Assembly (NCBI RefSeq): GCF_902167145.1
Contig: NC_050099.1
Span: 59,042,942-59,106,941 of the forward strand
Length of the DNA stretch: 64,000 nt
Direction of reading: 5' to 3'
From: Zea mays
Taxonomy: Eukaryota; Streptophyta; Magnoliopsida; Poales; Poaceae
Part shown: one piece after another, positions 49,930-59,498 of the stretch
Layout of the letters: each line of letters begins with the position of its first letter
Numbering within the stretch: position 1 is the first letter of the stretch
Notes under the pieces: generated by a model
Seen by the model: only the letters and a program-made list of their open reading frames with translations
The model's database searches: none
Told to the model about the DNA's origin: nothing
Program-made: the position numbers and the translations under genes

Positions 49930-51135
49930 ATAGAAAATGGTGGGTGAGGACTGTCGATGAATGTATGAAGGTTGGCGTATGAATGATCCCTCGGCAGAGT
50001 GGATAAGAGAGACATAGGATGTTATTGATCGTGCTTTTGCTATGTCAAGAACCGGCATGGATGTGCGGTGTCCATGTAGTATGTGGCGGGTTTGTAGATG
50101 TCAAGACAAGAGAACTCTATTGGGACACCTTTGCAAATATGGCTACATGCCTGACTATGAAGTATGGGTGTGTCATGGCGAGGAGTTTCCCCATGAAAAT
50201 TTGCTAGATACCGTGTTGACGACATGGAATACGATAGAATGGACGAGATGCTTGAAGATTTAAGGGAGGATCCTGATTTGTTGTTTCCACCAAATCATGA
50301 GGAGCCGCCTCCTCCAGAGGTTACAAAGTTCTTCGACCTCCTTAAGGTTGCAGAAGAGACGTTGCATGAACACACAACAGTTTTCATCCTTGCTTTCATG
50401 ACAACTTATGGCTATTAAGTTCAAATTCACGTTCTCGAACAATTGTTACAATGAGCTCTTGAATTTAATCAGTGAAGTGTTTCCACCAAATCACAAGATG
50501 CCAAAAGACGCATATCAGTGCAGGAAACTTGTCTATGGTCTAGGTATGGACTATCAGAGAATCGATGTCTGTCCAGATAATTCTATTCTTTTCTGGAAGG
50601 ATCATGAGAATGATAGTAAGTGTCTAAAGTGTGGCAAGTCTAGATATGTAGAGGTTAAAAACGATGATGGTGGAAAGGTCACATCAAAGATAGCCCAAAA
50701 GCAACTTCGTTACATGCCTCTTGCGCCTTGTGTGCAACGTTTCTTTCTTTCGAGGAACAGGACTAAGCACATGAGATGGCACAAATGAACTAGAGGACAC
50801 TCATGTGATGACACACCCGTCTAACAATGATGCGTGGAAGGCTCTAGATGACTTTGATCCAGAATTTGCTAGTGAAGCGAGGAATATTCGAATTAGGTTA
50901 GCGACATATGGTTTCCCACCTTTCAATACGAACGCGACATCATATTCTTGTTGGCCTGTGTTTGCAATTCCATAGAACCTTCAACCTCACCTTTGCATGA
51001 AATATGATTACATGTTTCTTTGTCTAATTATTCCTAATCCGGACCATTCTAGGAAAGGGCTCAATGTGATGCTGCAACCCTTGATTGATGATCTCAAAAA
51101 GTTATGGCAAGCGAGTGGCACTAGAGCTTGTTAAG
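49930..51135 (+). pseudogene. CACTA (En/Spm) TNP2-like transposase remnant
   Basis: The plus strand holds the family's N-terminal 'transposase-associated' zinc region (about 50040-50200: Cys-Pro-Cys...Cys...His-Leu...Gly-Tyr-Met-Pro-Asp-Tyr). The start of the Transposase_21 domain follows (50408-51110: Met-Pro-Lys-Asp, Tyr-Gly-Leu-Gly-Met-Asp-Tyr, Cys-Leu-Lys-Cys-Gly, Leu-Arg-Tyr-Met-Pro, Met-Arg-Trp-His-Lys). Stops at about 49955, 50014, 50786 and 50970 and frame changes near 50230, 50262 and 50410 break it. The catalytic C-terminal half is absent; similarity ends at 51110-51135, where p24-like sequence begins. Confidence 0.85.
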
Positions 51136-51144
51136 TGTTAACAG

Positions 51145-51436
51145 GGAGTGGCACTAGAGCTTGTCAAATTAGAAGTAGCTGCAAGAGCCATCCATGAAAA
51201 CTTGCTCTACCTTATAATGAAGTAAGTAAAATTTGATGCTTTTATGTAACACCGATGACCGTTTAAATGACGTGGTCACGGTTACGGATGCAGAGAAGCA
51301 GACTTGCGAGACCTGAGTGAGTGGGCGCAAGTGAAGATCGCATGGCTGAGCCTTGTATCCCTCGCTGTCTGCATCAGTCTCAGTTTTGCAGTTGTGGCAT
51401 CTCAAGCAGTTCTTCCGAAAGAAGAAACTCATCTAG
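51145..51436 (+). pseudogene. p24 (emp24/GOLD) family gene, last two exons with frameshift
   Basis: Exon 51145-51221 follows AACAG and ends before GTAAGT. A 72-base intron (51222-51293, ending GATGCAG) leads to exon 51294-51436. The spliced frame encodes the coiled-coil end of a p24 protein ('HENLLYL', then 'LSEWAQVKIAWLSLVSLAVCI'). At 51376 a one- or two-base change shifts the frame. The shifted frame gives the rest of the transmembrane helix, 'LQLWHLKQFF', and the terminal Lys-Lys-Lys-Leu-Ile retrieval signal with stop at 51436. p24 proteins cycle between ER and Golgi as cargo and coat adaptors. Upstream exons are missing, replaced by CACTA sequence. It is a broken gene or captured fragment. 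Confidence 0.75.
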
Positions 51437-51888
51437 ACAACACTTCGAGTGTATAGTCTGAGGAAACAAGTTACGCGTACAGGATTGAGATCGTCTGGGA
51501 TTCTTGTGAGTGTCCGAAGCAAGTTATTGGATTCGATTTGATAACATTTTTGGCCTGACGCTTTAGCTATTGCATGCGGATTTTAGTAGAAGCAGGTAAT
51601 GAGTTACATGTTCATTCATCAAATTGTTTGTGCGTAGCCCTTCTCCTTTGATAAGTAGTACCGCGTTCCCTTTGGCGTGTCAATTACTTATGATCTGGGA
51701 TTCTGGGTTCCATATATTGGAAACATGATCAACCATATAATCATCATGCAGTTTCTGTTGGATGTTATAAAAAAATGGATTGGTGACAATGTCATTAAAC
51801 TTCAGTTCGGTCGATAAAGCCAATCAGCCACTTAACAGTGTGCAACTGAAGGGCGACGATCAGATTATTACATTTCAGGAACCAATTG

Positions 51889-51890
<2 letters not shown>
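51437..51890 (+). other. Probable 3' flank of the p24 gene
   Basis: Low-repeat, AT-rich sequence with no ORF of note. It lies where a 3' UTR would be expected and ends in the 24-base block that recurs at 55587. Confidence 0.35.
51862..51885 (+). repeat. 24-bp direct repeat, left copy
   Basis: Begins GATTATTACATTTCAGGAAC and is identical over 24 bases to 55587-55610. The two copies bracket the (TA)n-flanked unit. Confidence 0.9.

Positions 51891-51983
<93 letters not shown>
51891..51983. repeat. (TA)n microsatellite, left
   Basis: Uninterrupted AT dinucleotides for over 90 bases, directly preceding the left end of the unit 51984-55481. Confidence 0.98.
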
Positions 51984-51986
<3 letters not shown>

Positions 51987-52110
51987 TATCTATTAAGAGC
52001 CCTGGGCTCTATATAACTGTGGAGAGCCCAATCATCAAATCTGCAAATCCATTTAAGCCCACGTCCGATCACTTTTTATGCAAGCGAACTGATTTAGCGT
52101 AAACGGAAAC

Positions 52111-52679
52111 CTACTTTAGCGTAAACAGAGTAACAGCCGCGAGCCATCGTTCCAGAAAAAACGGCTTAGGCCCACTTTCCACGTGGTCAACCTCTGGTCC
52201 AGCCACACCAATTCTATACAACTGAACCACCGCACGGCCCACGAATCCACCATCCACCACCACCCCATCCCCATCAACAACGCAAAAACCTAAACCGCTC
52301 TGGTCCATCCAGATCCACAGTCGCCATCGCCCCCACCTCTCGTCGTCGTCTCCGTGCACCACTCGGCCCCCACTGCCGGCCGCGCCTCCCAGCCACCTCG
52401 TGCTGCTCTGCCACCCCGCCCATCCTCCACTGCCCCTATGGCTGCCACGGGCGAGCGCTGCCCGAGCAGCCGACCGCCCTTTCCCCGCCGTCTTCAGCTG
52501 CCGCGCGCTGCCCCGCCTCCCCGCCAGGCCTCCACTGCCCACTTCTCCAGCGGCTACAGTGGAAGGAAAGGAGAAGGACACCGGGCAGCGGTAGCTGGAT
52601 CTGGCAAGCACAGGGCCGCACCACCGGTGGCGCCTGGATCCGCGTTGCTTGCAACCGCCCACCCCCAGCAGACCTAATT
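52111..52679. other. GC-rich block inside the (TA)n-flanked unit
   Basis: Overlapping ORFs on both strands (minus 52111-52662, 183 codons; plus 52438-52677) are Gly/Arg-rich or Pro/Ala-rich and show no recognised domain. The sharp composition change from the AT-rich surroundings suggests captured gene-like DNA. Possible splice sites follow on the plus strand: donor at 52818, acceptor ending 53803, donor at 53997, acceptor ending 54343. No long frame crosses them. Confidence 0.35.
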
Positions 52680-54580
52680 TAGAATGTTGTGCATCAGTGA
52701 GTGTTCATGTTGATTCGTCGTGTTCCAGCTGTGGAGTGGTTTCCAGCACATGGACATGAAGGAGAAGGGCAAAAACTGATCGACAAATGCCCATCGCAAC
52801 GCAATGCTATCTGGATGGTAAGATCATCAACTCTAAGCCTTTTTTGCCTTTTGGATGCTTGTGTGTTGGGGCCTTAATTTAGAGGTACGATGTCTGTCGA
52901 TTAACAATTTGATATGATTATCGCCCCTTTTGGTGGAACTTGACATGTCTTGTGTCCCTGAATTCCATAAAACTCTCGGCTGGTTCTTGGCAATTGACGA
53001 GTGTCAAGGATTTAGTGGGAACATTCGACCCAACTTTATAAATTAGAACATGTGTCATTTCACTACTCACTAGAGAGGGATTTGGTTTCATGTTCTGTTC
53101 CACCCATTAGCTATTTCTTAGGAGACAGGCCAATCACATGGTTTCTATTTGCCCGACATTGGATTTTTAATGCCTTAATTTTTAGTAAATCCAGGCTACG
53201 TTATAGTAGTATTACACGAAAAGGCTCTGTTGCACTATGAATCCAAGATCAATGCATAAAAAAGATGCACTGTATATAAATAAAAAATACCAACATAGCA
53301 ATGTCATATTGCATAAACACATATCCAAATGGTATTTTGCTCGGTTCAGATACAGTCAGTGGCGTAGTTCAATGTTTGATTTCCCATGTTTTCTTCTTTG
53401 CCAGCCCATAATAAAAATTACAACAACTGTTCTCCAAACTAAACTTTATGATTGAAAATCTAAGCATTCAGCTAGTAATCATGTTATGGCGCTTGGTCTT
53501 TTGGTTGTACTTCTTAGCATGAAGTTGAAAGTTGTGCATAAATTTTGGTCGCATATATGAATAGGAACATGTTGGAGATGGAGTAGAGTTGCTGGATGAT
53601 GATAAGTTTGTGTTGCTATTGTTCAAAAATTCACCAAACTCTACTTCAGTGAGCACATGGATGCGATGAGTAGAGTGCCTCGATGGTAAGGAGACAGGTT
53701 AATTACTACGACGTCGATATGGTGTTGCCTATGCACCCTTGTCTCTTGCCGTGCGTTTAGAGATGGTTTCTCATCATATTGGTGGTTGTTGTTCATGTTG
53801 CAGGCGAGGCAGGTTCATTGAGACAAGAAGAAACCATGATGGAATCTGGATTTCCCCTCTATCCGATGGAATCCAGATTTGGTGCCAGTCTGTTTTCCTG
53901 TGATTTTGGGATACCAGCCTAATTCCCCTTCATGGAGGGTATGTGTTGCTGTTGGTCGGCACACTGGAATGGAACAGATATAGGCAGAACCTTTAGGTAA
54001 GTTCCTCGGCATTACTTATAACTGCTAAGGGATTCATTTTAACACTATAATTGGATAGTAGACAGTGATGTCTGTCAAGTGCTAAATGATTTTATGTCAA
54101 TAAAGTTCCATCAGTTTATTAAATCACTTATGAAAAACATGCATATATAACAATTCATTAGTAGGTAAAATTATTTCATTAGTAGCCGAAACTACTCGTT
54201 TTTGTAGGTAAAATTATTTCTATTGAAGCTACTATATTACATGTGAGCTAACAGAATTGGTGATTCATTGAACAATGCTTGGTTGTGATCAAAACTACTC
54301 GTTTTTGTTTCTGATTCATGATTTTTTCCGTTCTTTATTGCAGCTGTGAAGGCCTGTGACTGAGGTCATTTCATGCAACTAACAATTCTGGTGACGACTA
54401 TCCAATCTTAGGACACAACATGCAACAATTAGACGTATCTATCATGATCCTTCTATAATTTAACGATCCTTATATAGTTTAACGAGTATTATGTTTTTAC
54501 TGTAAAGCTTAGAAATACTTATTTTGTTAATGCATAGAAAATCAAGGACAAGAATGTAGAGCTTTTATGAAAGTCAAAAT

Positions 54581-55230
54581 GGACATCGATGATTTAATCT
54601 AAAACTTGTACCCATTTACGCTGTATTAGTTCATATTTTATGTTGAAATCCGTTCGAGACAGAACCTGTGCATGCTCGACCAGTGATTTTCACGTCGTAA
54701 TTCGACCCTCATTCGTCGTTACGAAACAGATTGACGATTTACGCTAAAGTTTTTACTCATTTACATAGTTTTAGTTCACGGTTTACGTCGAAATCTGCGC
54801 GATGTACAAAATGCGCGCGCGAACGGACGCTCCCGATTTTCACGCCATAATTTAGGCCTCATTTGCCATTACGAAATAGATCGACGATTTACGCTAAAAT
54901 TCATACTCATTTACGCTATTTCGGTTCATGTTTTACACCAAAATTTGCTTGAGCCAGAACCCGTGCACGATCGTACGCTCGCGACTTTCACGCCATAATT
55001 TTCGGGCCCCATTCGCCGTTAGGAAACAGATCTACGATTTACGCTAAAATTCATACTCATTTACGCTGTTTCGGTTCATGTTTTACGCCAAAATCTGCCT
55101 GAGCTAGAACCCGCGCACGATCGTACGCTCGCGATTTTCACGCCGTAATTTTCGAGCCTCATTCGCCGTTATGAAACAGATCTACGATTTACGCTAAAGT
55201 TTGTACTCAATTACGCTGTTTTATATACAT
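54581..55230. repeat. 150-bp tandem array (about four units)
   Basis: Unit starts fall at about 54581, 54731, 54881, 55031 and 55181, an even 150-base period. Each unit has GATTTACGCTAAA, then CATTTACGCT, then TTTTCACGCC, then GAAACAGAT. The two central units are the most alike. Confidence 0.9.
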
Positions 55231-55480
55231 ATTTATGTCTCGCGTTTCTGCTTACGTGCATGCATGCAATATTTTCGGGAACCTTCAGTTATGGTTCGTG
55301 ATTTTATCGCGTATACCTTTTACGCTAAAATACAAACGCGTTTACGTTTTGTTGGCTTATGATTTACGCTGTGGTTCGACCAGACCAGGAAACCGACGAG
55401 CAAACCTACGCGCTACCCGGGTCCGTCTAATTGGCTGGGGCTTCCCGGTCCTAATGGAAGCCTTGGGCTTCCATTAGTTC

Positions 55481-55481
<1 letters not shown>

Positions 55482-55553
<72 letters not shown>
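55482..55553. repeat. (TA)n microsatellite, right
   Basis: About 70 bases of TA dinucleotides directly following the right hairpin of the unit. Confidence 0.98.
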
Positions 55554-55555
<2 letters not shown>

Positions 55556-55586
55556 TGTTTAGATTAAAGAACAGTAACAAACCAAG

Positions 55587-55610
55587 GTTGATTATTACAT
55601 TTCAGGAACC
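55587..55610 (+). repeat. 24-bp direct repeat, right copy
   Basis: Identical to 51862-51885; it lies about 35 bases beyond the right (TA)n tract. Confidence 0.9.
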
Positions 55611-55825
55611 AATGAACGGTACAGTTAAACAGGCGCAATACTTAGACTAGTAACAAATTTAACCAAATGATTTCTGGCCTCAAGTGCAGATGCATTCAAG
55701 CTGGGTGAACAACAAAACAAACTATAAATTATCCAATAAACTGCCACAAGTAAACGGCATTGGGTAAAAAAAACTGCCTTGATTTAGTGCTAACTCATTC
55801 AAGAATGGCAAATGCAGCAACACCT

Positions 55826-57281
55826 CTACTCTATGCACACTCTCCCACTGTTCATGTAAGCGAACTTGCAAATCTCCGCAAAAAAATCATCAGCGGCACC
55901 GTGGCAATTCTTCATCTGCGAGATCCTAATGACCATCCTTCTTAGCCTCACGCTGTACCTGACAAGGGACTCGAGGGTGTCCAGCTTCTGCTCAGCATTC
56001 AGGGGTGACCGCACGGTGACCAGCACGTGCTCCAAGAAAGGAATCACGAACCTTGAATCCAACTGCATTGACGAAACGAAGTTAGCTAGGCCATACACCA
56101 GCTACAAGTTCAAAAGATAAATATTGCTAACATAGATGTGGTATGGTATGGCATGGCTTACCTTCTTCAGGCTGTTCTTCTGACACAGCGCCGCGAACAT
56201 GGCGCCGTGGATCTCGAACTTGTGAAGCTTCGGGTGGCTGTTGAAGAATTCCACGAGGTCGAGCTCCGGGAATGGCTGCAGCGTGTCATAATCACCACAG
56301 AACTCAACCTTCATCACCAGGTGCTTCACCTCGCCAGCGCACTGCAGCACCGAGCTGATGGCGCCCCAGCTCCACTGGACGCCGCGCAGCGAGAGATGGT
56401 CCAACTCCGGGAGCTTCCCCATCTCCACATGATACACACTACCTAAAATATCCAATTTTTGAATAGTAACTATCAGGCAATGTGATACGGACCAAAATCT
56501 GTTTCTGCGGGGGGACGCAAAGAGACCTGCGGACCGTACCAGTGTTCTTGGAGATTGTGAGATGTTTGAGACGGTTGCCACCTTGCAGATAGATCAATGA
56601 GAAGCCCTGGACCTCAAGGGACGAGACGCGCGGCGCGGCAAACCTGAGAGAAGTGTTGCCGGAGCCGACGAAATCGAGCCGGCACCGCTCGAGATGGGCG
56701 AGCGAGATGACTGCCTCTCCGGCGCACTCGCACCCGAGCAGCGCGAGATCGGTGAGATTGGGACAGGCGGCGACGGCGCCGTTGACCGCGGCGTCTTCCA
56801 GCACGGCGCCGACGACCTCCAGCACGCGGAGCCGCTCCATCTGGCCCCACGCGGGCGCGCGCGTCATCCTGAGCGCCCACAGCCTGAGCTCCTCGAGGCT
56901 CGTGGCCACCCCGATGGAGTCCAGGTGGCCCGACTTGTCGTCGGCGGCGGATTCCACGCGCAGCTCGAGCACGCGCAGCGTGGCGGCCCGCGCCGCGAGC
57001 CAGTGCGGGAGCAGGGACGCGGAGAAGGGGCAGTACACTACGAGCTCCTCGAGGCGCGCGGCGGCATCGACCATCCGACCGATGACATCGTCGGCCGCGG
57101 CCACGGCTGACGCCGGTCCGACGCCGACGGACTCAAAGGCGCCACGCGGGAAATAGAGCGACGGAAGGAAGGGCATGCAGTCGCGCCAGCAGCGGGCGAC
57201 GGCGGCGCAGGCGGCCACGTCACGGGCGTTGCTGAGCTGCGAGAGTATGTGCTGCACGACGCCATCCGGGAGTGCGTCCAT
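55826..57281 (-). CDS. F-box / RNI-like (leucine-rich) protein, three exons
   Basis: Best model: exons 57281-56540, 56442-56162 and 56062-55826, 419 residues. Both introns are GT-AG (97 and 99 bases). The ATG at 57281 opens directly on an F-box (Leu-Pro-Asp...Ile-Leu-Ser...Arg-Asp-Val-Ala-Ala-Cys...Arg-Trp). An LRR-like region rich in 'LEEL', 'LRVLEL' and 'CPNLTDLALLGC' follows. The C-terminus has 'HPKLHKFEIHGAMF' and 'VTVRSPLNAEQK', which recall Arabidopsis At1g10780-type proteins. F-box proteins link targets to SCF ubiquitin ligases. A second in-frame acceptor (exon 3 from 56101) would add 13 residues; the shorter form fits the family better. The frame is open upstream of the ATG, but that part is not conserved-looking. 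No stops or frameshifts were found, and this is the only intact host gene seen. Confidence 0.85.
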
Positions 57282-57419
57282 ACCGCCGTCGCACCGCACG
57301 CGTATCTCTGGAGACTTGCCGGAGCGGCGAGTGGCGGCCGAGAATGGGGGTTGGTGTGCGTGGATTGGATGAGTCAGGGAAGCGTGCGCGATTCGTTTGA
57401 TGCTCGAACGGAGATGGGG

Positions 57420-57432
57420 TTCAAAATTTAAA
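57420..57432 (-). promoter_or_regulatory. Weak TATA-like site upstream of the F-box gene
   Basis: The minus strand reads TTTTAAATTTT about 140 bases before the ATG. It is the only AT-rich patch in an otherwise GC-rich upstream region. No other core element was seen. Confidence 0.3.
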
Positions 57433-57686
57433 AGGAGCGAGGGGAGGAGCCCTGGCCGCGCGGCGTGGGTGGTTTTGGATTTCCAAATTATGGCGACCAC
57501 TGCCGAAGGGATTCCGGGGGATTTCTCTGGGCATGTGAAATTCGAATTTCGAAACATTGGAATGGTGGGGAGGTTTCGTCCTTCCCTTTTCGAGTTGGCG
57601 CGTGCCGCTTGGCGGCGCGGGGCGCGTGCGCATTGTTTTACACCGCCCCGCGGGCAGGGTGGCGTTGAGACGGCAATGGGTCCAAA

Positions 57687-57813
57687 GGCCTGTTTGGACC
57701 CTAACCTCTGGCGCCACACCTCACCTAAGCTGCGGCGGTCGATTCGGCCGCCACAGCTGCGGCACGCCAAGTGTGGCGCGGTGTGGGATCGGCGGTGGTG
57801 ATCCAAACAGGCC
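57687..57813. mobile_element. Putative 127-bp MITE upstream of the F-box gene
   Basis: Terminal inverted repeats GGCCTGTTTGGA and (right, reversed) GGCCTGTTTGGATC enclose a GC-rich centre with further inverted symmetry (GCGGCGG/CCGCCGC-like arms). No clear TSD was found, so the superfamily is open. Confidence 0.55.
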
Positions 57814-57988
57814 CTAAATGTTCGATTCCTAGCGAGAAATTCTTCTATTTTGGGATGAAAATAAGGAAGTTTATGTCTCATGGAGATATAATTGGAAAAA
57901 AATCTTCTCTGATAGTAAACAGGGATTTTTCTCATGTTCTCTGTCAGGACCCGTTAAACTTATATGTCTAGATATTTTTGTTAATAGT

Positions 57989-58087
57989 CAGGGCTAGTTT
58001 GAGAAGTCCAATTTTTTAAGGTAAAATAAATTACTTTTCCTCGAAAAAATAAAAATCCCTTAGAAAATGGTTCCCAAACTAGCTCTT
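57989..58087. mobile_element. Putative short MITE
   Basis: Inverted ends GGGCTAGTTTGAGAA and (right, reversed) GAGCTAGTTTGGGAA about 97 bases apart. Both sides have TTAAT-like flanks, but no exact TSD. Confidence 0.45.
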
Positions 58088-58503
58088 AATGAGGAAAAAT
58101 AAATAATTATATTATCAAAAGATTATTTGTTGTACAAATGTGTTAATTTTGATGTATACATAATATTTTTTTTACATATAACAATGTGTATAAGTGACAA
58201 TGTTTTACATTGATAACAAAGTACGTTCTAATTATAATTTAAGCGGGGCGGGGATCTCGTCGGAGATTTTTTCCCACGGGGAACGGGATGGGGAAGAAAT
58301 GTCATCCGCAAGCGTTCGTGAGGATCTCCGCATGAAAAAAAGAATCGTTGGAGGATGGGGATGGGAGCTATTCCCCGACTGGGAATTCCTTGTTGAGGGT
58401 TGTGGAGGATGGGTATCGCTGTGTGGCCACGACCCACTATGATTCGTGGGCTGAACGACTGGGCTTCACAAGCTATCAGTCGAGCGCGACTAGACGCAGG
58501 TAT
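58088..58503. other. Intergenic DNA left of element D
   Basis: AT-rich to 58240, then a GGGGCGGGG/CCCCGAC-rich block (58240-58440) like common grass GC-rich MITEs. No gene is supported. Confidence 0.35.
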
Positions 58504-59210
58504 TGTAGACTTGTTCTCAAATGGTATAAATCAAGAACAAGGCAACACAATTATTAATAGTTAAAGACCTTCGTCCTTCAAAGCATTATTTCCTTTCGGA
58601 TATAATAAACTTCAGACGAAGGTCGTGGAGGACATACCTTCCTCATTTCAGCATATAAATGTAAACGTAAATGAGAAAATAAAGGAACACAAAGGAATAA
58701 AGATAATCATGATTATGTATCAATAATCTATTTATTTTTGTATTCTATAAATACGAACGAACATCAATAATATTCACATTACATTGGTACCTTCGGTTTG
58801 CCAAAAGGTGAGGGTGCGAGAATGACGTGAGAGAGATTACAACCCAGCGTGAACAGTACGGTGTTACTGTTCATTTATTTATAAGCACGGGACGCAACCC
58901 GGACAAGATTACATTCATGCCCCTGACATCTACTCTTAATCATAATGCAAGTTATCAAGGACTAAGTAGTCTTTTCCCCCTTAGGTCAATTTCGTCCTTC
59001 ATCTTTGCTAACATAACAAGACGAAGCTCCTTTAGCCATAGTTTCGCGTCCATCCATGTCACCTTCGGGTTGTATCTTCATATCGCACACGCCTTTACCA
59101 TGAGAAAAACTTCATCCCAAAGTTGAAGCCTCCTGTAACAGTGTATGTCATACTGAACACATATGGTTAGTCACGTTTTTAGGACCTTCGGAAGGGGAAG
59201 GCCCCCAACA
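58504..59210 (-). repeat. 3' LTR of element D (707 bp)
   Basis: Ends TGTAGACTTG and CCCCCAACA on the plus strand. A minus-strand TATA (TTATAAATAAA) lies at 58874-58884. It aligns best by eye with the element A LTR. A purine-rich GCGAGGGGTCAC (minus strand) abuts its inner end as PPT. Confidence 0.9.
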
Positions 59211-59365
59211 GTGACCCCTCGCAGTATTAATTTGTTTCTGTGTAACAAATTTAGACTTCGATGTGAATGAAGGCCTTTAGCCGAAGGTCCGAAAAACACC
59301 TTCCCTTCGCTAGAATAGCGAAAGACACTGACATATAGGACCCACCAAATCGTGAGGCGCTACGC

Positions 59366-59374
59366 ATATAAATA
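59366..59374 (+). promoter_or_regulatory. TATA box for the antisense ORF of element D
   Basis: ATATAAATA about 130 bases before the antisense ATG (59499), at the same relative place as in elements B and C. Confidence 0.6.
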
Positions 59375-59498
59375 GGGACTCGCATTGAGAGCATTTACTG
59401 CGCCATTTTAGCTGCTTACACTGTGTTCGTCATTCTAAATTTTCTTGCTCTTCCGGGTTTTGATTGAATTTTAAGCTTCGGCATGTCAACAAGACTTG

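Larger units (their letters stand above)
51984..55481. mobile_element. Candidate (TA)n-targeting transposable element, 3.5 kb
   Basis: The unit is bounded by long (TA)n tracts on both sides. Each end has a hairpin: AGAGCCC-T-GGGCTCT at 51996-52010 and AATGGAAGCC-TTG-GGCTTCCATT at 55453-55475. The ends align as imperfect terminal inverted repeats (CTATTAAGAGCCC against CTAATGGAAGCCC). The motif TTTAGCGTAAA occurs near the left end (52093, 52115), and its reverse complement is repeated at the right end. No transposase was recognised. Inside are a GC-rich block and a 150-bp tandem array. Position and structure recall Micron-like microsatellite-targeting elements of rice; homology is not shown. 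Confidence 0.55.

Noticed and set aside
51984..55481. Helitron
   Set aside because: A 3' hairpin is present but no CTRR end, no TC start and no A/T insertion site; (TA)n on both sides fits a different class.
56614..57156. Several long ORFs overlapping the F-box gene on both strands
   Set aside because: High GC exon produces open shadows; they are Arg/Ala-rich and lack motifs, whereas the F-box frame has recognised domains and splice sites.
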